A stretch of DNA of 11,078 bases from NCBI GenBank assembly GCA_002395085.1, contig DGVV01000100.1, positions 1-11,078 of the forward strand. The letters are read 5' to 3'. The DNA comes from Ruminococcus sp. UBA4275 (GTDB lineage: Bacteria > Bacillota > Clostridia > Oscillospirales > Ruminococcaceae). This document shows, piece by piece, positions 5,960 through 11,078 of the stretch (positions are counted from its first letter, which is position 1; each line of letters begins with the position of its first letter). Both the position numbers and the translations under genes were made by a program. The notes beneath the pieces are model-generated. The model saw only the letters and a list, made by a program, of their open reading frames with translations, was not told where the DNA came from and did no database searches.

Positions 5960-7342
5960 ATGAAAAAAACCAGACTTGCAATCGCTGCCCTGCTGCTCGC
6001 ATCCATGTCGCTTGGTGCATTCACGGGCTGCGGTGAGCCTGAAGTCAGCTACAAATCGCTCGATTCTGCTACCGCTGCGGAAGTTGCACAGATTGCCGCA
6101 GAGGATGAGCGCCTGACCGGTGAACTCGAAAACAAGACCATCAAGTGGATGGCAAACTGGGACATCAATCCCGATGCTTCCGGTAAGTCTACCCCGATTG
6201 AACTGGAGATTTTCCATTCCCGTTACGGCGGCGTGGTCGAGTATAAGGCGTGTGACTGGGATTCCCGTTACGATCAGCTCGCAAACGCCATCAACGGCGG
6301 CGACGGCATCGACTTCTTCCCCGCTTCCGACCTCGACGCGTTCCCCAAGGGTGCGATCAAGGATATGTTCGTCCCGATTGACGATTACATCGACTTCAGC
6401 GATCCGCTCTTTGCCGATGTCAAATCGACCGCTGACCTCTTCCAGTGGAAGGGCAAGCACTATGTCATCGTCAACAATGTCTCCGGCGATAACTGCGTCG
6501 TCATCTATAATAAGGATACCATCGAGGAGAACGGTCTGAAAGATCCCGCAAAGCTCCTCGCAGAGGATAACTGGAACTGGGATACCTTCACCGAATGCCT
6601 CAAGCAGTTTGTCGATCCGGATAACGGTCAGTACGGTATCGACGGCTGGTGGTTCGAGGCGGGTCTCTCCGCTACCTGCGGCGTCCCGTACATCGGCATT
6701 CAGGACGGCAAGCTGGTCAACAACCTGAAAGATCCCGCAATTGAGCGTCTCCAGAACTGGATGTACGACCTCGGTACTTCCAACTGCGTCGCAATCGGCG
6801 TCGGTGATTTCGGCTGGACCGCAATGCCCAACTACATCGGTGAGGGCAAGACGCTGTTCTATCCGTGCGGCGCATGGGCGCTGTACTCCTCTCCGGATCA
6901 GTGGCAGGCACAGTTCGGTGAGAACGCTATGTTCGTGCCGATGCCGAAAGACCCGAATGCTTCTGAGTATTACATCCCCTGCGGCCTCGACGGCTATGTC
7001 ATGGTCAAGGGCGGCAAGAACCCCGAAGGCGTTGCGAAGTTCGCAGCCTGCAAGCGCATGACCATCACCAATGAGCGCGCAAACGCCATTGCAAGAGAGC
7101 AGCTCATCGCTGACTACGGCTGGCGTGACGATATGTGCCAGATGCTTGATAAGGTTCACGCACTCGCACAGGCAAATCCGCACTACGATTTCTACAACGC
7201 AGTCTCCACCGATGTCTCCGGCATCCTCGATTCCAATGAGAACGGCATCCGTGCCGCCTCGAAGGGTCAGACCCAGTGGAGCGAATCCGTCTCCGCAATT
7301 TACTCCGCAATCGACGCTTATCTCGCAGAGTATAACGGATAA
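5960..7342 (+). CDS. Extracellular solute-binding lipoprotein, ABC transporter family 1
   Basis: A 460-aa lipoprotein that should capture a solute, probably an oligosaccharide, for an ABC importer. AGGAGG at 5946-5951 is eight bases before the ATG. Residues 1-24 are a lipoprotein signal (KKTR, hydrophobic core, FTGC with Cys24 lipidated). The mature part has family-1 extracellular binding protein features: an early beta-strand (KTIKWMANWDI), the segment YDQLANAINGGDGIDFF, a PIDDYIDFSDP stretch, NVSGDNCVVIYNKDTI, DNWNWDTFTECLKQF and GEGKTLFYPCGAWAL, plus many Trp and Tyr residues suited to stacking on sugars. The C-terminal helix contains DSNENGI and ends in AIDAYLAEYNG. No permease or ATPase gene adjoins it: it is monocistronic between tandem promoters and a terminator, so it is an orphan whose transporter lies elsewhere. 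The family is clear; the ligand is not. Confidence 0.9.
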   Translation: MKKTRLAIAALLLASMSLGAFTGCGEPEVSYKSLDSATAAEVAQIAAEDERLTGELENKTIKWMANWDINPDASGKSTPIELEIFHSRYGGVVEYKACDWDSRYDQLANAINGGDGIDFFPASDLDAFPKGAIKDMFVPIDDYIDFSDPLFADVKSTADLFQWKGKHYVIVNNVSGDNCVVIYNKDTIEENGLKDPAKLLAEDNWNWDTFTECLKQFVDPDNGQYGIDGWWFEAGLSATCGVPYIGIQDGKLVNNLKDPAIERLQNWMYDLGTSNCVAIGVGDFGWTAMPNYIGEGKTLFYPCGAWALYSSPDQWQAQFGENAMFVPMPKDPNASEYYIPCGLDGYVMVKGGKNPEGVAKFAACKRMTITNERANAIAREQLIADYGWRDDMCQMLDKVHALAQANPHYDFYNAVSTDVSGILDSNENGIRAASKGQTQWSESVSAIYSAIDAYLAEYNG

Positions 7343-7363
7343 CTGCAATTTCGTAATATTTGC

Positions 7364-7399
7364 GCACGTCTGCTGCATCTGCAACAGACGTGCCTTTTT
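7364..7399 (+). terminator. Rho-independent terminator of the solute-binding protein gene
   Basis: GCACGTCTG/CAGACGTGC (7364-7372 with 7385-7393) is a perfect 9-base stem, extended inside the loop by TGC/GCA, and is followed by TTTTT at 7395-7399. It starts 21 bases after the stop codon. Confidence 0.9.
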
Positions 7400-7512
7400 G
7401 CGCGGGAAAAGGCGTATAAAGCAGATAGGACGCTAAACGCAGCGAGAAAGATTATGTGCAAAATAGCCAAAAGGCAGGCGCATAATTCTACAGCAAAAAC
7501 GTCCTCTTTTCC

Positions 7513-7541
7513 TTGCAAAAGTGCAGATTTCATGGTATAAT
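7513..7541 (+). promoter_or_regulatory. Promoter of the giant LRR gene
   Basis: A perfect TATAAT at 7536-7541 is preceded by TGG, an extended -10 element. TTGCAA at 7513-7518 matches four of six -35 bases at a 17-base spacing. The start should be near 7548, giving a leader of about 65 bases. The 113 bases between the preceding terminator and this promoter show nothing else I can name. Confidence 0.8.
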
Positions 7542-7612
7542 GAATATGATGCAATAATATGCGTCAATATGCAGATTATACGCTGCCATCATCTTTCAGG
7601 AGGCGCACAAGC

Positions 7613-10600
7613 ATGGGGTTCAAAATTAAAAATGGCGTTTTGCTGAAATATGAGGGAGCGGGCGCACTGGAACGGCTCGGCATCCGCAAACAGGATGAGA
7701 TGCTGATGATCCCGAAAAATGTCACAGAGATCGCGGATGAAGCTTTCAATATGACAGAAGTGTCGAGCGTCAGCATTCCGGGAACTGTCCGTATGATCGG
7801 TGAGCGCGCGTTTGCGCTGTGTGCCGATCTCCATACCGTTGAGCTTGCAGAGGGGCTGCAGGTCATCGGTACCAATGCGTTTGATGGCTGTCATGTCCTC
7901 AGAAAAGCAATACTTCCGGATTCGTGTGAAACGGTCGGCGCGTGGGCGTTCTATAATTGCAGCGGCCTGCGCAGCGTCCGGCTCTCCGAACAGACGGAAG
8001 CAATCGCGCGCGGCACTTTCTCCGGATGCTCCAGACTGGAAAGCATCGAAGTGCCGGAAAGCGTGAAATATATCGAAAGCCGTGCGTTCTATGCCTGTAC
8101 CTCCCTGACCAGCATCAAGCTCAATCAGGGACTCAAAACCATCGGGCGCGAGGCATTCGCCTGCTGTTCCTCTCTGACAACGGTCTATATTCCCGAAACC
8201 GTGACCGAAATCTGCGAGGACGCCTTCGCAGGCTGTACTGAGCTGAAGACCATCATTATCCCGCCCTCTGTCACCAAGCTTCACCCGTATGCATTCGGGT
8301 CGGAGCCGCGTATCCAGACCATCACAACCGTGACCGGTTCTGCCGCGCATCAGTTCGCGCAGGCAAACGGAATCATGTGCTATACCGAACGGGAAGCGGG
8401 ACTCCTCCGCGGCTGTAACCCGTCCTTCTTCATCGAGTATGGCATTCTGAAAAAATATACACAGGAATATAATGTCCGCGATGTGCTTGTGCCGGAAGGC
8501 GTCATCCGCATCGGCAACCATGCTTTTGAGCAGAACCGGCAGCTTGTGTCGGTTGTCGTGCCGGAGGGCGTGGTGGACATCGGTGAGTATGCCTTTAACG
8601 GCTGCCGCTCGCTGCAGCGCATCTACCTGCCAGGCAGCCTGCGCCATATCGGCAAATTCGCCTTCCGGGACTGCCCGCTGCTGGAGGTCATCCTGCCGCA
8701 GGGCATCCTCCACATCGAAAAGAATGCGTTTCAGGGCTGTACCTCGCTGCGGCGCTTCTATATGCCCGATACGCTCGAAAAGCTCGAAAATGAGGCTCTC
8801 CGCGATTGTATGTCGCTGACAGAACTTCGCTTCTCCGCCAAGCTGACCAGCATCAATGAGGGAATGTGCAGCGGTTGTTCGTCGCTGCGGCAGATTGTCA
8901 TTCCGGAAGGCCCGCGGTACATCCAGCAGAATGCTTTCCGCGGCTGTTCCAGCTTGCAGAAGGCGTTTATCCCCGACAGCATCGAGGAAATCTCCGGCAA
9001 TGCCTTTGCGGAAACGCCGCTGTTCCGCATGACCGCAAACCACTACATCGTCGGGCGGTTTCTCATCCGTGCGGACGGCTACAGTCCCATCCCGATTGGT
9101 GTGCATCGCATCGGCCCGCGTGCCTTTGAGCGCGGCGGTCTCCGTGCAGCAATCATTCCGGAGGGCGTCATCAGCATCGGTGACAACGCCTTCGCAAACT
9201 GCGGTGTGCTGACCGATGTGGTCATCCCGCAAACCGTTACCGAAATCGGCGTGGATGCCTTCGCGTATACACCTTGGCTTTCCCGCCGCACTGAGCCGTT
9301 TACCATCGCAGGCGCGAACATTCTCATGCGCGCAAGCGTCACACAGGCGGAAGTCCGTGTCCCGGTCGGCGTGCGGGTCATCGGCCCATCGGCATTCGCA
9401 CAGCTTCCCAGCCGCGTGATCCGGCTGCCGGAGAGCGTCATGCGCATTCAGCACGGCGCATTCTCTTACTGCGAGCAGCTCGAAACCGTTGAGCTGCCGA
9501 CCACCCTGCGCCGCATTGACGGCTATGTTTTCCACGGCTGTACTGCACTCAAGAATGTCATCTTCAAGGAAGGCCCTTCCAAGGTCGGTCACGCGATGTT
9601 CTCAAGCTGCACCAGCCTCAAGCAGGTCAAACTGCCCTCGACCATCACCGAAATTGACAACGAGGCGTTCTATCATGCCGGCATCGAGAAGATTATTATT
9701 CCGGACGGCGTGACGCGCATCGGACAGTCGGCGTTCAGCCATTGCGAGCATCTCACAGATATTGCCATTCCGGCCTCTGTGACGGAAATCGCAGAGAACG
9801 CCTTTACGGAATGCCCGAAATTCCGCCTGCACGCGGAAGAAGGCAGCTATGCAGAACGATTCGCCAAGCAGCATCACATGATGATGACGCTTGTTCCGCT
9901 GAATCTGGAAACGCTCCTTGCTGCGGAAGCACCGGCAGAAGAACCTGTACCGGAAGCACCGCCTGTGCCGCGCCGTCAGGAGATTCCGCAGCCGGTCAAC
10001 AGCGATCCTGATTTCCTTTTCCGGAACATGGATAAGCCGCAGGAATCGCCTGCACAGCCGCAGGCAGACGCACCGCAGCCCGCGCCCGATGAAGCGTCTT
10101 TCCAGCTGACAAAGCCGGAACCGTCCCCGCAACCGGAGATTCCTGACGAAGAACCGCCGGTTCCGGAAACGAAATCGTCTGTTCCGGATGAGATGTACTA
10201 TCCCGATGAGGACATCGACGACCCGGAGGACGACGAGGAAGAAGAAATTGTGCCGATCGACGTTGGCAAACTGCCGCAGGGTCGCCGCGCACAGGATATT
10301 TTCGATGACCAGCCGGTCATTAAGCGCAAGAAAAAGAAGAAACCCGCTGAACCCGCAGAAGCTCCCGTGTCGCCGGCAGAATCCGCCGCGCAGGAGCCGC
10401 CTGCTGAGCCGGAGCCGGAACCCGATCCGGAGCCTGAGCCAGAACAGGAAGATCCAAAGCCCCCGGCATTCGATGATGATGAGCAGAACTATGCTGCGCG
10501 CGTCAAGCGTGAGCTGGAGGAAGCCCGCAAGCAGTCGAAGCCGATTGATCCGAAAGCCAAGCTGCCGCAGATCGCCGAAGAAAAGCCTGCTCCTGAGCCG

Positions 10601-10966
10601 AAGCAGAAGCGCCGCAAGCGTGCGGAGAAACGTCATGCGGAATCGGAGGAGGATGCAAAAGCCCGTCGCAGAGCCAGCTTGCTGGATGATCTGCCGGAGC
10701 TTCCCGAAGAACGCGAAATGCGTTTGCGTGCAAACGAAACACCGGAGGAGACGAAAGCGCGTGTCCGCAGGAGTCTTCTTGATGATCTTCCGGATCTGCC
10801 CGATCTTCCTGATGAAGAACCGGACATCCCGAAGCTGGACGCAGATGCCCCGCCGATTCTCCCGCAGGTTTCTGATGAGAATGCCCCCGCTGTATCGCCG
10901 GAGGATGACCCGTTTGCGGACATTCACTGGAACAACGATCAGACGACCTTTACCATTCGCTTATAA
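7613..10966 (+). CDS. Giant leaderless BspA-type LRR protein with charged disordered tail
   Basis: A 1117-aa protein. I choose ATG 7613 because AGGAGG (7598-7603) lies nine bases before it; the frame is open 18 codons further, to an ATG at 7559, but that has no ribosome binding site. Residues 2-257 are nine LRR_5 repeats ending in a C-cap (TGSAAHQFAQANGIMCY, about 241-257). Residues 272-757 hold about 18 more repeats, ending in a second C-cap (EEGSYAERFAKQHHMMM). An N-cap motif like FxIxxGxLxxY opens at residues 2, 272, 478 (degenerate) and 563, dividing the protein into modules. From about 763 the chain is low-complexity and rich in Pro, Glu and Asp, with an acidic run (about 865-878), polybasic KRKKKKK (904-910) and KQKRRKR (997-1003), a PEPEPDPEPEP stretch (about 931-945) and two SLLDDLP repeats about 32 residues apart. 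There is no signal peptide, membrane helix, LPxTG or dockerin, so a cytoplasmic scaffold role is inferred. The partner is unknown. Confidence 0.9.
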   Translation: MGFKIKNGVLLKYEGAGALERLGIRKQDEMLMIPKNVTEIADEAFNMTEVSSVSIPGTVRMIGERAFALCADLHTVELAEGLQVIGTNAFDGCHVLRKAILPDSCETVGAWAFYNCSGLRSVRLSEQTEAIARGTFSGCSRLESIEVPESVKYIESRAFYACTSLTSIKLNQGLKTIGREAFACCSSLTTVYIPETVTEICEDAFAGCTELKTIIIPPSVTKLHPYAFGSEPRIQTITTVTGSAAHQFAQANGIMCYTEREAGLLRGCNPSFFIEYGILKKYTQEYNVRDVLVPEGVIRIGNHAFEQNRQLVSVVVPEGVVDIGEYAFNGCRSLQRIYLPGSLRHIGKFAFRDCPLLEVILPQGILHIEKNAFQGCTSLRRFYMPDTLEKLENEALRDCMSLTELRFSAKLTSINEGMCSGCSSLRQIVIPEGPRYIQQNAFRGCSSLQKAFIPDSIEEISGNAFAETPLFRMTANHYIVGRFLIRADGYSPIPIGVHRIGPRAFERGGLRAAIIPEGVISIGDNAFANCGVLTDVVIPQTVTEIGVDAFAYTPWLSRRTEPFTIAGANILMRASVTQAEVRVPVGVRVIGPSAFAQLPSRVIRLPESVMRIQHGAFSYCEQLETVELPTTLRRIDGYVFHGCTALKNVIFKEGPSKVGHAMFSSCTSLKQVKLPSTITEIDNEAFYHAGIEKIIIPDGVTRIGQSAFSHCEHLTDIAIPASVTEIAENAFTECPKFRLHAEEGSYAERFAKQHHMMMTLVPLNLETLLAAEAPAEEPVPEAPPVPRRQEIPQPVNSDPDFLFRNMDKPQESPAQPQADAPQPAPDEASFQLTKPEPSPQPEIPDEEPPVPETKSSVPDEMYYPDEDIDDPEDDEEEEIVPIDVGKLPQGRRAQDIFDDQPVIKRKKKKKPAEPAEAPVSPAESAAQEPPAEPEPEPDPEPEPEQEDPKPPAFDDDEQNYAARVKRELEEARKQSKPIDPKAKLPQIAEEKPAPEPKQKRRKRAEKRHAESEEDAKARRRASLLDDLPELPEEREMRLRANETPEETKARVRRSLLDDLPDLPDLPDEEPDIPKLDADAPPILPQVSDENAPAVSPEDDPFADIHWNNDQTTFTIRL

Positions 10967-10972
10967 CAACAG

Positions 10973-10999
10973 CGCCCCGTATGTCATTCATACGGGGCG
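10973..10999 (+). terminator. Terminator-like hairpin without a T-run after the giant LRR gene
   Basis: A perfect 11-base stem CGCCCCGTATG/CATACGGGGCG (10973-10983 with 10989-10999) with a 5-base loop starts six bases after the stop codon. The following bases (TCAGCTTGTAG) lack a T-run, so intrinsic termination may be weak. It could instead protect the 3' end of the mRNA. Confidence 0.6.
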
Positions 11000-11035
11000 T
11001 CAGCTTGTAGATAAAGTGTCTCCGACGGATTTATA

Positions 11036-11078
11036 TTGAGGGCTCTGCCCTCAAACTCCCGCTTAAGGGCTACTAGCC
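11036..11078. repeat. Palindromic extragenic element, truncated by the window end
   Basis: TTGAGGGC/GCCCTCAA (11036-11043 with 11047-11054) forms a perfect 8-base hairpin with a 3-base loop. Then CTTAAGGGCTA/TAGCC (from 11062) begins a second palindrome that the window end cuts. Tandem small palindromes after a gene resemble interspersed extragenic elements seen in Clostridia; copy number cannot be judged here. Confidence 0.4.

Noticed and set aside
5741..7384. Long open frame on the minus strand opposite the solute-binding protein
   Set aside because: It mirrors the codon bias of the real + gene, has no ribosome binding site, and runs across the promoter and terminator regions.
7589..9592. 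Long minus-strand open frame opposite the giant LRR gene, and a similar one at 9602-10927
   Set aside because: Both are antisense shadows of a repetitive coding sequence; their translations show Cys/Arg/Asp-rich periodicity that only reflects the LRR repeat.
7613..9890. Repeated DNA array (CRISPR-like or tandem repeat)
   Set aside because: The periodicity is a protein-level LRR repeat of about 69 bases with diverged DNA; there are no identical repeats or spacers.

Overview
The window looks like chromosome from a Gram-positive, low-to-mid-GC Clostridia, most likely a Ruminococcus-like member of the Oscillospiraceae. This is an inference from AGGAGG-type ribosome binding sites, consensus sigma-A promoters, two lipoproteins with short lipoboxes, and BspA-type leucine-rich repeat (LRR_5) proteins without signal peptides, which are common in that group. 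All eight genes read on the + strand, and most transcription units are separated by clear hairpin terminators.

Layout. 1-270: no gene; short hairpins and a near-direct repeat, then a promoter. 323-1810: PrsA/SurA-like foldase lipoprotein whose parvulin-like region is split by a threonine-rich insert, followed by a terminator. 2077-2970: small leaderless LRR_5 protein behind a perfect consensus promoter. 3042-3896: folD, with a 4-base-overlapping GTG-started gene of unknown function (3893-4252), then a terminator. 4427-5215: TatD-family metal-dependent hydrolase with a tightly linked 90-codon unknown gene (5230-5502). 5503-5959: a 457-base non-coding stretch with a long hairpin, a predicted three-way-junction RNA, a terminator and tandem promoters. 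5960-7342: an orphan family-1 solute-binding lipoprotein with its own terminator. 7613-10966: a giant leaderless LRR_5 protein (1117 aa) with a long disordered charged tail. 10967-11078: an incomplete terminator-like hairpin and part of a palindromic element cut by the window end.

How it fits together. folD (one-carbon/folate metabolism) and tatD (nuclease/hydrolase) are housekeeping genes, each carrying a small uncharacterised companion. The foldase and the solute-binding protein are surface lipoproteins; no ABC permease or ATPase lies here, so the binding protein must use partners encoded elsewhere. The two LRR_5 proteins share the same N-cap motif and lack export or wall-anchoring signals, so they appear to be cytoplasmic scaffold or interaction proteins. 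The least explained items are the giant LRR protein's tail with its duplicated SLLDDLP motif, and the structured RNA at 5534-5710. I do not see a phage, transposon, CRISPR array, tRNA or rRNA.
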